Part shown: positions 7,768-16,392 of the stretch, in pieces
How the letters are laid out: the number at the start of each line of letters is the position of its first letter
How positions within the stretch are numbered: position 1 is the stretch's first letter
Source: an uncultured Acidobacteriaceae bacterium
GTDB lineage: Bacteria > Acidobacteriota > Terriglobia > Terriglobales > Acidobacteriaceae
Assembly: GCA_903828675.1 (NCBI GenBank)
Contig: CAIKND010000037.1
Location: 1-38,308 of the forward strand
Direction of reading: 5' to 3'
Length of the DNA: 38,308 nucleotides
Made by a program: the position numbers and the translations under genes
The notes under the pieces: model-generated
Databases searched by the model: none
What the model saw: the letters and a program-made list of their open reading frames with translations, nothing else
What the model was told of the DNA's origin: nothing

Positions 7768-9315
7768 ATGAAGATGTTCTGTTTGCAACCGGTCCGGCCG
7801 CGTCTTGCGCTTCTTGCCTGCGCGCTGTTTTGTCTCGCCATGCCCGCCGCGCGCATGGCCGCGCAGCCCGACAAAGCACCCCCTGCCCCTGATAAGCTGG
7901 CAATATCTGACAAGCCAGTAGTTGCCGATAAGACGGCGTTCCCTCCTCTGCCGGCCGAGGCGCACGTGCAGCAGTCCATTCAACTCGATGGCAGGCCGCT
8001 GCGCTACACGGCCACCGTGGGCGCATTCCCGGTGCGTGACAAGGACGGCAAGGAAGCCGGCGAAGTAGTGGTGACGGCTTATTCCGTGGAGGGCGAGAAC
8101 CGGCCCGTCACCTTTGCCTTGAATGGCGGCCCCGGAGCTTCATCGGTCTATCTGAACTTGGGTGCTTTCGGCCCCAAACACGTGCAGGCCGGCAACGAGG
8201 GCGACAGTCCATCTGATCCCCCGGCGCTCAGCGATAATCCGGGAACTTGGCTGGACTTCACGGACCTCGTATTTATTGACCCCGTAGGCACCGGCTTCAG
8301 CCGCGCTTCAGTCCCCGAGGATCAGGCTAAAAAGCTCTTCTACAGCACCACGCCCGACATTGAGTATCTTTCCAGGGTCATCTACGACTGGCTGGTCAAG
8401 AACAACCGCCTCGGCTCCCGAAAGTACCTGGTGGGCGAGAGCTACGGTGGTTTCCGCGGACCGCGCATTACCTACTATCTCCAGTCGCAACTGGGGGTGG
8501 CCATGAACGGCCTGGTGCTGGTCTCGCCTTACCTCAACCCAACCGTTGACGATAACGGCGACCTGTCTCCGATGCCTTGGATGATGACGCTGCCCTCCAT
8601 CACGGCTGCCCACCTGGAGCGCGAAAACAAGCTCACTCCCCAGACCATGGCCGATGTGATCGCCTACACCCGCGGCGAGTATGCCACCACCCTGCTCAAA
8701 GGGCGATCCGATCCGGAAGCCACAAAGAAAATGATCGATCGCGTCACCGAGCTTACAGGTCTTGACCCGTCCTTTGTGAAGTACTCCGGAGGCCGCCTGG
8801 AAACAGAAGCATATCTGCGCGAAGTCTTCCGCGAGCAGGGCAAGCTCGGCTCCGTGTACGACTCGAACGTGACGTCGTTCGATCCTTTTCCGTTCGCGCC
8901 CGAACAACGCTCCAGCGATCCGATTCTGGCCAGCATCGTGGCTCCATTGACCACCGCGATGGTGGACTTTGTCACCCGCACCGTTGGCTGGAAGGTAGAT
9001 GCGCGCTACAACGCACTGTCCTACGATGTGGGCCACCAGTGGGATCGCGGAGACGATCTCCGCGCCGGTTCCGTTCCGCAACTGCGCAAGGCAGTGGCCG
9101 CCGATCCTAAGCTGCGCGTACTGATCGTGCACGGCTGGAACGATCTCTCCTGCCCATTCATGGGGTCGATTCTCACCGTGGACCAGATGCCGGTGATGGG
9201 CGATCCGGCTCGGGTGGCGGTGCGCGAGTATCCCGGCGGACACATGTTCTACACACGTCCATCAAGCCGCGCGGAACTGCGCAAGGACGTCATGGAAATG
9301 TACAGCAAGCACTAG
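7768..9315 (+). CDS. Exported S10 family serine carboxypeptidase
   Basis: 515 residues from the ATG at 7768. A TTG five codons earlier is less likely. A hydrophobic signal peptide spans residues 12-32 (RLALLACALFCLAMPAARMAA). The S10 nucleophile is S225 in VGESYGGFRGPR. The rest of the triad fits D459 in VHGWNDLSCPF and H492 in YPGGHMFYTRP. The oxyanion region NGGPGASSVYLNLGAFGP is also typical. It should remove C-terminal residues from peptides outside the cytoplasm. The gene stands alone between a divergent cyclophilin and a convergent diguanylate cyclase. Its TAG stop forms part of the end of the repeat at 9312-9552. Confidence 0.93.
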   Translation: MKMFCLQPVRPRLALLACALFCLAMPAARMAAQPDKAPPAPDKLAISDKPVVADKTAFPPLPAEAHVQQSIQLDGRPLRYTATVGAFPVRDKDGKEAGEVVVTAYSVEGENRPVTFALNGGPGASSVYLNLGAFGPKHVQAGNEGDSPSDPPALSDNPGTWLDFTDLVFIDPVGTGFSRASVPEDQAKKLFYSTTPDIEYLSRVIYDWLVKNNRLGSRKYLVGESYGGFRGPRITYYLQSQLGVAMNGLVLVSPYLNPTVDDNGDLSPMPWMMTLPSITAAHLERENKLTPQTMADVIAYTRGEYATTLLKGRSDPEATKKMIDRVTELTGLDPSFVKYSGGRLETEAYLREVFREQGKLGSVYDSNVTSFDPFPFAPEQRSSDPILASIVAPLTTAMVDFVTRTVGWKVDARYNALSYDVGHQWDRGDDLRAGSVPQLRKAVAADPKLRVLIVHGWNDLSCPFMGSILTVDQMPVMGDPARVAVREYPGGHMFYTRPSSRAELRKDVMEMYSKH

Positions 9316-9552
9316 AGCATTTTTCTAGTATGTTTAGAGTGGCTTTGAAAGGGCACGGCCGGGGTACCCTCTGGGTCGCCGGGCCGTAAACAATCAGAAA
9401 GACCAGGGCTTTACAGGCTGCGGAAAACTCTTATCAAGGCATTGTTTTGAAAGGGCACGGCTTCAGCCGTGCCGCAAGTGGCAGAAAATAAACAAGGGCT
9501 TTAGCCCCTGAGGGAACGCTTCTTCCTCTGCACAAATAGGAAATTTGCCCTA
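9312..9552. repeat. MITE-like element A with CTAGAG end and internal hairpins
   Basis: The 241-bp gap filler begins CTAGAGCATTTTTC and ends AAATTTGCCCTA, imperfect inverted ends. Inside is TTTTGAAAGGGCACGGC-TTCA-GCCGTGCC, a perfect 8-bp hairpin, then GGGC-TTTA-GCCCC followed by TGAGGGAA. Both hairpins, in the same order, occur at 25212-25351. A partial TTTGAAAGGGCACGGCC copy occurs near 9349. The left end provides the TAG stop of the S10 peptidase and the right end the TAG stop of the diguanylate cyclase. Confidence 0.7.
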
Positions 9553-10722
9553 ATTTTTATCGGGAGCGATCGCCCACCGATTGCGGCCCGTATTCTTGGC
9601 CTCGTAGAGTGCGGCATCGGCACGGTCGACGAGTTCGGTGAGATCCTTCGCGGAACTGTTATAGGTTGTAATTCCGATGCTGAGGGCTATCTCAATTGGC
9701 CCTTTTTCAAGGTGAAAATTAAAGTCCCGAAACGCCTCAAGTATGCGTTCGGCGACTACCGTTGCATGTTCCAGCCGGGCACGCGGAAGCAGGGCACAGA
9801 ATTCGTCGCCGCCCCATCGGCAGAGAAAATCTTCGTCGCGCATGCTGCTCCGGAGGGTAGTCGCAGCCGCGCGCAGCGCGACGTCGCCTGCCACGTGTCC
9901 ATGCTGGTCGTTGATCTGTTTGAAGTGGTCGATGTCGATCATCAGAACAGAAAGTCCCAGCCCGGAACGGGAAGCTCCGGACATTTCGCGGAATGCGATC
10001 TCCTCGAATGCGCGTCGATTGTAGAGGCCAGTGAGCGGATCGCGCATTGCCTGAACTACAAGATCCCGGTTCAGTCGTTCCGACAACATCAGCAGGAATA
10101 AGGGGAAGATAATTCCTTCAATCACTACTGCTGAAATACCGTTGAAAATGGATCGTGGAGCATTGAAGTCGTACTCCGTGCCGAATTGGCCCTTCCGGAA
10201 AAAGTCGACAATGACGCCGCAAGTTCCCATTGCAAGCAGGGCGTAAACCGTTGCAGCTATGACATCGGCGAATGGCCTTCGATTATCTTCTTTCCGCAAT
10301 AACGACCGGGCAATAAGAACCATCATCGACATGTTGATTATGTCGAAAACGAGCAGTTCTATCGTTATGTTCCTGTGGAAGGATGTGAGCCATGTGCAGC
10401 AGGTGAACATCAGCAGCGGAGGTCCCACAATCCAGCCTGTCGATGAGGGTTGCCGCTTGAGATCGCGAATGGCCCAATACTCCAGGCTCAGGCAAGTTGC
10501 AACAAGCGTGTTGCTGAGGACGTGATAGACGAATTGCCCTTCCCACGGGCCGCCTAGCCGAATGGCGTAGCTGCCCCCCAGTGCGACATTGGCGGCGCCC
10601 CAGAGCGACAACACGCGGCCCAGGTAGCTAGGGTAGGCCTTTTTTACGATGAGCACCAGCAAGCCGAATCCGCAGGCGCCGAGTGCTCCGATCAGCCAGA
10701 AGGCACGAATATCGAATGTCAT
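9550..10722 (-). CDS. Membrane-bound diguanylate cyclase (GGDEF)
   Basis: 390 residues. The N-terminal half (1-215) contains about six hydrophobic helices with no recognised ligand-binding motif. The C-terminal half is a GGDEF domain beginning at RDPLTGLYNRRAFEE (227-241). The active site is intact as GGDEF at 304-308. An inhibitory I-site RxxD at 295-298 lies five residues before it, so product feedback by cyclic di-GMP is expected. It should make cyclic di-GMP from two GTP at the inner membrane. No EAL or HD-GYP partner lies nearby. The stop codon lies in the end of the repeat at 9312-9552. Confidence 0.94.
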   Translation of the reverse strand: MTFDIRAFWLIGALGACGFGLLVLIVKKAYPSYLGRVLSLWGAANVALGGSYAIRLGGPWEGQFVYHVLSNTLVATCLSLEYWAIRDLKRQPSSTGWIVGPPLLMFTCCTWLTSFHRNITIELLVFDIINMSMMVLIARSLLRKEDNRRPFADVIAATVYALLAMGTCGVIVDFFRKGQFGTEYDFNAPRSIFNGISAVVIEGIIFPLFLLMLSERLNRDLVVQAMRDPLTGLYNRRAFEEIAFREMSGASRSGLGLSVLMIDIDHFKQINDQHGHVAGDVALRAAATTLRSSMRDEDFLCRWGGDEFCALLPRARLEHATVVAERILEAFRDFNFHLEKGPIEIALSIGITTYNSSAKDLTELVDRADAALYEAKNTGRNRWAIAPDKN

Positions 10723-10976
10723 TCCTGCGTGCCCCTTCTGCCGGACCCTGAGGCCCCTTTGATTTCAACGGAGTTCACAGACGATGCTGAACGGCAGAAA
10801 TGCAGGGAAGATTGCTCCAGGCAGACAAAATCTGTCTTCAAAGTGAAGCCGCACGAGAGAGGTTCTGGCCGTTCTGCAGTTATGCCCACGGATTACTCGC
10901 ATTTGAAGGAGCGTTTCGATCTTGAAGATCAAAAATATACCAGTGCTTCGTCCATCCTAAGCACCAGCCGCCAGTT

Positions 10977-11213
10977 TCAGCAGCCGTTCTTGCAGCGGGC
11001 CATGATGGCGGCGTGCAGTCGCTCGCGTAGCCCTGTCGGCATGTCGTAGATTTCGTGCGATCGATAGATCTCTATGGTCTTGCGGGTTGTGTTGAAGACC
11101 ACTTCGCAATGTCCGCATTTGTGCAGGTGCTGTTCCAACTCCGCGCGCATCTCTGCCGAGATGGAGTCGTCGATCAGGTCGTCGAGAAGGGCGAGGAATT
11201 CAGTGCAGGTCAC
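10977..11213 (-). CDS. Zinc-binding anti-sigma factor (ZAS/zf-HC2), soluble
   Basis: 78 residues, GTG start, overlapping the stop of the sigma gene as GTGA. The zinc signature C3-x25-H29-x3-C33-x2-C36 (HLHKCGHC) is that of ZAS anti-sigma factors, which hold their ECF sigma partner inactive. There is no membrane helix, so it is a cytoplasmic type, possibly released by a redox or metal signal as in RsrA-like proteins. Overlap with the sigma gene supports a 1:1 pair. Two further cysteines, C74 and C78, lie at the C-terminus. Confidence 0.88.
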   Translation of the reverse strand: MTCTEFLALLDDLIDDSISAEMRAELEQHLHKCGHCEVVFNTTRKTIEIYRSHEIYDMPTGLRERLHAAIMARCKNGC

Positions 11214-11881
11214 TTTTCAACCCTCATTTCTCCACGTCCCATTTCTCCGGGTCCCGTTTCTTTGGCCCCTGTTTTTCTGCGGAAGTACCGGCTTAGCCGC
11301 TCTCGCAGTTGCAGTCGGGCGCGCAAAAGCCGCGATTTCACCGCTGGAATACTCAGTCCAAGTGTCTCGGCAGTCTCTTCGGTCGAAAGTCCTTCCACAT
11401 CTCGGAGAGCAAACACAACCCGAAAGCCCTGTGGCAACCCCTGGATGGTCTTGCGCAGAATCTCCGCCAACTCGGCCTGATTGTAATTTTGCTCCGGATC
11501 GGGGGCCCAGTCGGCCAGGTCGCGAGGCACAGTTCCTTCCTCGGTCTCCAGATCCTCGTCGATCGAGACCATCTTCCCAGTGCGGCGCTTGCGCAGTCGC
11601 ATCAGGCTTTCGTTCACTGCTATTCGTACCAACCATGTGTAAAACTTCGAGTTTCCCTGGAACTGGTCCAGCTTTTCATACGCCTTGAGAAATGCGTCCT
11701 GCATTACGTCTTCCGCGTCTTCGCGGTTTTGCGTAATATGCTGCGAGATCCTGAAAATCTGGCGCTCGTATTTGCGAACCAGCGTATCGTAGGCCGAGAC
11801 ATCACCACCGCGTACCCTCTCTACCAAGGCTACGTCAGGGTGCGGCTCGAGTTCTCCTGCAACTGATTGGATGGTTGTCAT
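11210..11881 (-). CDS. ECF (RpoE-like) RNA polymerase sigma factor
   Basis: 223 residues. Region 2 runs from about residue 28 to 100 (YDTLVRKYERQIFRISQHITQNREDAEDVMQDAFLKAY...FYTWLVRIAVNESLMRLRKRR). Region 4 covers about 140-195 (LPQGFRVVFALRDVEGLSTEETAETLGLSIPAVKSRLLRARLQLRERL). The two are joined by an acidic linker. It should direct RNA polymerase to stress-type promoters. The start at 11881 has no clear ribosome site. The C-terminal tail carries a repeated five-residue pattern (ETGPG EMGRG EMRVE) encoded by a 15-bp tandem repeat. The anti-sigma gene overlaps the 3' end. Confidence 0.95.
   Translation of the reverse strand: MTTIQSVAGELEPHPDVALVERVRGGDVSAYDTLVRKYERQIFRISQHITQNREDAEDVMQDAFLKAYEKLDQFQGNSKFYTWLVRIAVNESLMRLRKRRTGKMVSIDEDLETEEGTVPRDLADWAPDPEQNYNQAELAEILRKTIQGLPQGFRVVFALRDVEGLSTEETAETLGLSIPAVKSRLLRARLQLRERLSRYFRRKTGAKETGPGEMGRGEMRVEK
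11225..11254. repeat. 15-bp in-frame tandem repeat in the sigma factor tail
   Basis: CATTTCTCCACGTCC (11225-11239) is followed directly by CATTTCTCCGGGTCC (11240-11254) and then a decayed third unit. The period is a multiple of three, so copy-number change would lengthen or shorten the sigma tail without shifting the frame. Confidence 0.75.
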
Positions 11882-11912
11882 GATGGTTGGTTGCTAAAAA
11901 TCCTTAGCCCCG

Positions 11913-11983
11913 CCGGTAATACTCTGATTGACCGGTAATAGATAAGTGTAACGGACGGCGCTGCCTGTGACCAAACGTTTGGT
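11913..11983. promoter_or_regulatory. Direct repeat CCGGTAATA x2 and 14-bp palindrome between divergent genes
   Basis: CCGGTAATA occurs at 11913-11921 and again at 11932-11940, a 19-bp period. A perfect 14-bp palindrome ACCAAACGTTTGGT lies at 11970-11983. Both are in the 207-bp gap between the sigma factor gene (minus) and the lytic transglycosylase gene (plus). They look like binding sites for a regulator of one or both genes. The regulator is unknown. Confidence 0.5.
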
Positions 11984-12088
11984 GTGCGGTCCATGGAGTG
12001 AAGGGCTTATCCCAGATTTCGTCGCCTTGCGGTAACGCCAGTGGTTCCGGGCCGGCGCGCTCGCATGAAAGCAGAATAGAGTGAAGAT

Positions 12089-14476
12089 ATGAAAGTCGCG
12101 TTTTCTCCAGCTTTCTTTTCCCATACAGCATCGCGATGCGTCGCGGGCCTTCTTTCGGTTCTCATGGTTGTGTCGCCGCTGGCGGCGCAATCATCCGGCG
12201 ACTCGGCGGCGTCTTCGGCCCGTTCTGCCTCTCGCAAGTCGAAGACGGCGGCCAAGGCGAAGACGGGCAAGAAGACAGCGAAAGCCAAGAGTCATAAGCC
12301 GGCTAGCCGGGCAGGCAGGGCCAGCCGTGCGGCCAGGGCAGCACGGACGGCGCGGATCAAGCAGGCTTTTGTCGCCTCCACCGAACTGCGGCCGATGGCG
12401 CAGCAACTCGCCACTCTGCGCACGCCTGAAGCCTATGCCGGCGTCACATCGTATGCGCGCAGGCACAACGGCGATGCGGCCGCGGCAGCCTATCTGGCCC
12501 TAGGCCATGCCTACATGCTTGACAAACGCTATTCCGATGCGGAGGCCAGCCTGCGTCAGGCGCGCCAGGCCGGCGGTGAACTGGCCGACTACGCGGATTT
12601 CCTGGGCGCGCAGGCCAGTCATAGCGCAGGCGACGAATCTGCCGCGGAAGTTCTGTTACACGGTTTTATTGAGCGCTATCCAGACAGCATCTTCGATGCG
12701 CAGGCGCCGGAGCTCGAGGCCAACGTTCTTCTGGCAATGGCCAACACAGCGGGTGCGCAGCGGGTGCTCGCGCAGACGGCAGGCCTTGCTGCCGAAGACC
12801 GCCCCGGCTTCCAGTTTGCCCAGGGGAAAGTGGCCCTGACTCTCGGCCAGACACAGGCCGCGGAGCGAATCTTCAAGCAGTTGCTCCTGGGCCACCCGTT
12901 GAGTTCTGAGGCTCAAATGGCGCGCGCGGAGCTTACGGATATGGGTGCGGAGTCATTGCTTACAACAACCGAGTTGCGCAGTCTCGGCGATGCTTATTAC
13001 AACGCAGGACGTTACGGCGAGGCGGCCGAACAGTATCATGCGCTGGCTCGTTCGTCTGCGCTCGATGTTCAGGCCCGCAACGGGTTTGCCGTCGCGGAGG
13101 CAGCTTGCGATTGGAAACTGAAGCGGTTGACCAGGGCCAAGGCGGAAGCCCTGGCAGACACGGACGACGACAACGGCGCACGCCGCTTGTATCTGCTCAT
13201 GGAACTGGCGCGGGACCGGGACAGCCTTGAAGATCAAAAGCGCATTGTTTCCGAGATGGAGTCGAGGTTTCCCCGAAGTTCGTGGCGGGCTGAAGCGCTG
13301 TTCTCCAGCGGCAACATGTACCTGCTCAAGCGCGACTATCCCACAGCGGTGGCGTATTACAGCGATCTGGCAGCGCAGTTTCCCGGCGGCAAGCACGCCG
13401 CGCCGGCCCACTGGCGCGCGGGTTGGCTCAGCTACCGGCAGGGGCTCTATGCGGATGCGGCGCGCCTGTTCGACGAGCAGATCCGGCTCTATCCCGGCGC
13501 CGAGGAGACCGTGTCTGCCCTTTACTGGCGTGGCCGCCTCTACGAAACCCAGGATCACAATCCGGCGCGGGCCGCGGCCAATTACCGCGCTATCGTCCGC
13601 ACCTACCAGCACTATTTCTATGCGCAGATGGCGCGACGGCGCTTGGCGTCCCTCGGCAACACGGAGCAGATCTCGGAACCGCAGTTGGACCATATTCAAC
13701 CTGTTCCGCAACCTCGCCTGGTAGAAACCTTTCCCGCCGACAGTCCCCATCTGGCCAAGGCACGGCTGCTGGCCAATGCGGGCTTGAACGACTACATGGC
13801 GCAGGAGATCGCCGCCGATCCCGACTCCGCATCGTGGAGTGGCCTGGCCGAGGCGCAGATCTACGCATCCTATGGCGAAACGTTTCGCGCCATGCGTGCA
13901 CTCAAGCGGGCCCTGCCTTATTCGGCCTCCGCGCCCATCAAGTCCATTCCGCTGGTCTACTGGCGGATTCTGTTTCCAGAGCCGTGGTGGGATACGATCA
14001 GGGCCGAGTCGGCCAAGAACAACCTCGATCCCTACCTGGTCGCCTCTTTGATTCGCCAGGAATCGGAGTTCAATCCTTCGGCTATCTCGCACGCCAATGC
14101 CTGGGGACTCATGCAGTTGCTGCCCTCCTCGGGCAAGGCCATGGCCCGCGAAGAGGGACTCAAGCACTTTCAAACATTCCAGTTGCTCGACCCTGAAACC
14201 AACATTCGCCTTGGAACGCGCTATCTGCGCCAGGTGCTCGACAAATTTGGCGGCGTACCGGAGTACGCCATGGCCGCCTACAACGCCGGAGACAACCGTG
14301 TAGCGGACTGGCAGGCGGCTGGCCCCTATAGCGGCATGGATGAGTTTGTAGAATCGATTCCATTCACCGAAACGCGCGGGTACGTGCAGGCGATTCTTCG
14401 CAACGAGGAAACCTATAAGGCTATCGACGACTTTGCCGGTTCCCAGGTAAGGGAAGGAACGGCAGCATCCCGGTAG
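12089..14476 (+). CDS. Soluble lytic murein transglycosylase with TPR-like repeats
   Basis: 795 residues. A signal peptide (about 1-34, ending SPLAAQ) is followed by a strongly basic Ala/Lys/Arg-rich stretch (about 45-95). A long helical region of tetratricopeptide-like repeats spans roughly 100-600. A C-terminal SLT domain (about 640-770) has catalytic E658 in RQESEFNP, then HANAWGLMQLLPSSG and YAMAAYNAGDNRV, the usual lysozyme-fold motifs. It should cleave peptidoglycan glycan strands, leaving 1,6-anhydro-MurNAc ends, in the periplasm. The layout is Slt70-like but longer, with more repeats. The basic stretch after the signal is unusual and may bind peptidoglycan or DNA. It is divergent from the sigma operon. 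Confidence 0.94.
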   Translation: MKVAFSPAFFSHTASRCVAGLLSVLMVVSPLAAQSSGDSAASSARSASRKSKTAAKAKTGKKTAKAKSHKPASRAGRASRAARAARTARIKQAFVASTELRPMAQQLATLRTPEAYAGVTSYARRHNGDAAAAAYLALGHAYMLDKRYSDAEASLRQARQAGGELADYADFLGAQASHSAGDESAAEVLLHGFIERYPDSIFDAQAPELEANVLLAMANTAGAQRVLAQTAGLAAEDRPGFQFAQGKVALTLGQTQAAERIFKQLLLGHPLSSEAQMARAELTDMGAESLLTTTELRSLGDAYYNAGRYGEAAEQYHALARSSALDVQARNGFAVAEAACDWKLKRLTRAKAEALADTDDDNGARRLYLLMELARDRDSLEDQKRIVSEMESRFPRSSWRAEALFSSGNMYLLKRDYPTAVAYYSDLAAQFPGGKHAAPAHWRAGWLSYRQGLYADAARLFDEQIRLYPGAEETVSALYWRGRLYETQDHNPARAAANYRAIVRTYQHYFYAQMARRRLASLGNTEQISEPQLDHIQPVPQPRLVETFPADSPHLAKARLLANAGLNDYMAQEIAADPDSASWSGLAEAQIYASYGETFRAMRALKRALPYSASAPIKSIPLVYWRILFPEPWWDTIRAESAKNNLDPYLVASLIRQESEFNPSAISHANAWGLMQLLPSSGKAMAREEGLKHFQTFQLLDPETNIRLGTRYLRQVLDKFGGVPEYAMAAYNAGDNRVADWQAAGPYSGMDEFVESIPFTETRGYVQAILRNEETYKAIDDFAGSQVREGTAASR

Positions 14477-14689
14477 ACCGGTGCCAATCTTTTGCGGCAC
14501 ACCGAATCCGTCTCTGGACTCTCCGATTCGATTCCGATTGACTTTGACGGCCATTTCCGGCAACACTAATTCCTACCGGAGGCACATTCAGCCTCCGGGA
14601 TGCCATTCGCAGCCTGCTGTTGTTCCAAAACGGAGCCGGCCGGAACGCATCGGACTCGGCTCGGTTACATCAACCCAATGGAGGGCACG

Positions 14690-14953
14690 ATGTCAGCCGA
14701 CTTGCAGTTTCTGGAAGAATGGATCCCCGAAAGAATGGACCCCGGAACGGTTTTCGTGCTGGAAAACCAGGCAAAGCTGGGCCATGCGCAAAATCCGTTT
14801 GTGGCCGTCATGTCCTGCCCTCGTTGCGGGACTCTGGGGCTGATCACGCGCCGCCAGCTATTTGCCGGAGAGACATTGATCTGCGGGGGCGACGTGTGCT
14901 CGGCCGAGTATCGGCTGGATGGTGAAAATATCTGCTTCCGCCGAGTTCAATAG
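14690..14953 (+). CDS. Small zinc-ribbon protein, unknown function
   Basis: 87 residues from the ATG at 14690, chosen because GGAGGG lies five bases upstream. Another ATG at 14678 is in frame. Two cysteine pairs, CPRC in MSCPRCGTLGL and the later cysteines in LICGGDVCSAEY, suggest a four-cysteine zinc ribbon. The N-terminal part (FLEEWIPERMDPGTVFVLENQ) has no known match that I recall. It follows the transglycosylase by about 210 bp on the same strand. A GCGCA/TGCGC inverted repeat followed by a run of seven T occurs just downstream (14954-14988), a weak possible terminator. Confidence 0.7.
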   Translation: MSADLQFLEEWIPERMDPGTVFVLENQAKLGHAQNPFVAVMSCPRCGTLGLITRRQLFAGETLICGGDVCSAEYRLDGENICFRRVQ

Positions 14954-15099
14954 GCGCAGCAAGCCCTGTGCGCAGCGGTTTTTTTGAAGCCTTGAAGACC
15001 CCTCGATCGCTGTGCCCGTCGCCTGAACTCTATGGCCACGGCACGGGATGCCAGAAGACTGCGCGACTCTGCCCCGTCGCTTTGCCCGCACATTTATCT

Positions 15100-16392
15100 C
15101 TAAGCCGGCGCCACCGCAGCCACCTTTTCCCTGAAGGTGGTCCAGAGCATTACCAGCGCGATGGGATGAAGAACCATCATGATAAAGAACAGCGGCAGAT
15201 AACCGTGGTACGTGACCACGTGCGCAATGATCTCCGTGGAGATCATGCCGCCAAAGGCGCTTCCCGCCGCGATCATCCCGAACGCTTTGCCGATCTCCGA
15301 GGAAGGGAACAGGTCGATCACGGCCGAAGACAGGGTCACCAGCCATGCCATGTGCGCCAGCGCGATCAGCGATGCAATGCACACTGCCACAAGCGCATTT
15401 GAAACCAATCCGGCCAGAGGGCTCAGCGGAACCAGAACGGCGCAAGCCAGCATGGTGTTGCGGTATGCGCGTGCGGGTATCGTGCCTCGCCGAATGAGCC
15501 AGCCAGAGACCAGGCCTCCCAGCAGCGTTCCCACGCCCGCGAACAGGTAAACCAGCCACCCGATGCGTGCAACTTCCGCCATGCTGAGTCCGCGCGTGCC
15601 CAGCAGATACTTGGGGAACCAGAAAAGATAGAAGAACCAGACCGGGTCGGTCATTCCACGCGCAATCAGGAACTTCCATGTCTTCGATTGCGAGAGCACG
15701 TCTTTCAGTGTTCCAGCCCTTTTGGCCCCGGGATCAGCCAGTGCGGCTGCGGCTTTTAGTGACGCGGCGGCCGCCCGCTGCGCTTTCCCATTCGGGTAGG
15801 TCGCAAGCCAGAAGGGAAGCCACAGAATCCCGGCGCACCCGTCAAGAATGAAAACCGATTTCCAGGGCAGGTGCGTGGTGATGGCCGCTATCGTAGGCAG
15901 CGCAATCACGGCGCCCACGGTGGAGCCAAGAGTATAGACGCCGATGGCCAGAGAGTGGTGCTTCTTCGGCAAAATCTCGGCGACCGCCTTGGGAGCCGCC
16001 ACCCATAGGCCAGGCTCGCCGAGCCCCAGGCAAAAGCGTGCGGCGGCAAGCTGTGTCGTGGTAGTAACGAAAGCTGTAACCGCCTCAGCCAGTGACCACC
16101 AGCCCACGAACAGGGCCATGCTGGTCCGCGTACCTAGCCAGTCCGTAAGCATCCCCGACACGGCATAAGAGAATGCTGAGGCCAGCAGGAACAGGCTCAC
16201 GACATGACCGTAGCCCGCATCGGAGAGATGCAATTCCATTTGAAAGCGCGGCGCGACCACCGAGAGGCTCTGACGGTCGAAGTAATTGATCAGCGCGACC
16301 ACCGAGATCAGGGCAACGATCAGCCAGCATCTCTGTGGCGTTAGCGAAAACCGCGTCTCCTGCGGGGCCGGGCTGGCTTCAGGCGAATTCAA
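15100..16392 (-). CDS. MFS transporter, anion:cation symporter / hexuronate type
   Basis: 430 residues with about 12 membrane helices. NYFDRQSLSVVAPRFQMELHLSDAGYG and the loop GMLTDWLGTR are typical of the anion:cation symporter family that includes ExuT and other hexuronate or carboxylate carriers. The start is TTG, overlapping the TGA of the upstream FAD oxidoreductase as TTGA, so translation is probably coupled. A basic, alanine-rich cytoplasmic loop sits between the two halves. It should import an acidic sugar or related carboxylate by proton symport at the inner membrane. Its linkage to the two FAD genes suggests the substrate is a product of those enzymes. The exact substrate is unknown. 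Confidence 0.88.
   Translation of the reverse strand: MNSPEASPAPQETRFSLTPQRCWLIVALISVVALINYFDRQSLSVVAPRFQMELHLSDAGYGHVVSLFLLASAFSYAVSGMLTDWLGTRTSMALFVGWWSLAEAVTAFVTTTTQLAAARFCLGLGEPGLWVAAPKAVAEILPKKHHSLAIGVYTLGSTVGAVIALPTIAAITTHLPWKSVFILDGCAGILWLPFWLATYPNGKAQRAAAASLKAAAALADPGAKRAGTLKDVLSQSKTWKFLIARGMTDPVWFFYLFWFPKYLLGTRGLSMAEVARIGWLVYLFAGVGTLLGGLVSGWLIRRGTIPARAYRNTMLACAVLVPLSPLAGLVSNALVAVCIASLIALAHMAWLVTLSSAVIDLFPSSEIGKAFGMIAAGSAFGGMISTEIIAHVVTYHGYLPLFFIMMVLHPIALVMLWTTFREKVAAVAPA

Noticed and set aside
8308..9243. 311-codon minus-strand open frame
   Set aside because: Antisense to the S10 peptidase with intact catalytic residues; composition is rich in H, R and G, typical of a shadow frame.
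12953..14566. Long 537-codon minus-strand open frame
   Set aside because: It lies opposite the lytic transglycosylase, which has a signal peptide and catalytic motifs. This frame is arginine- and glycine-rich with no domain and is a shadow of GC-rich coding.
14954..14990. GCGCA/TGCGC inverted repeat followed by seven T
   Set aside because: The stem is only five base pairs with a long loop; mentioned with the zinc-ribbon gene but too weak to list as a terminator.
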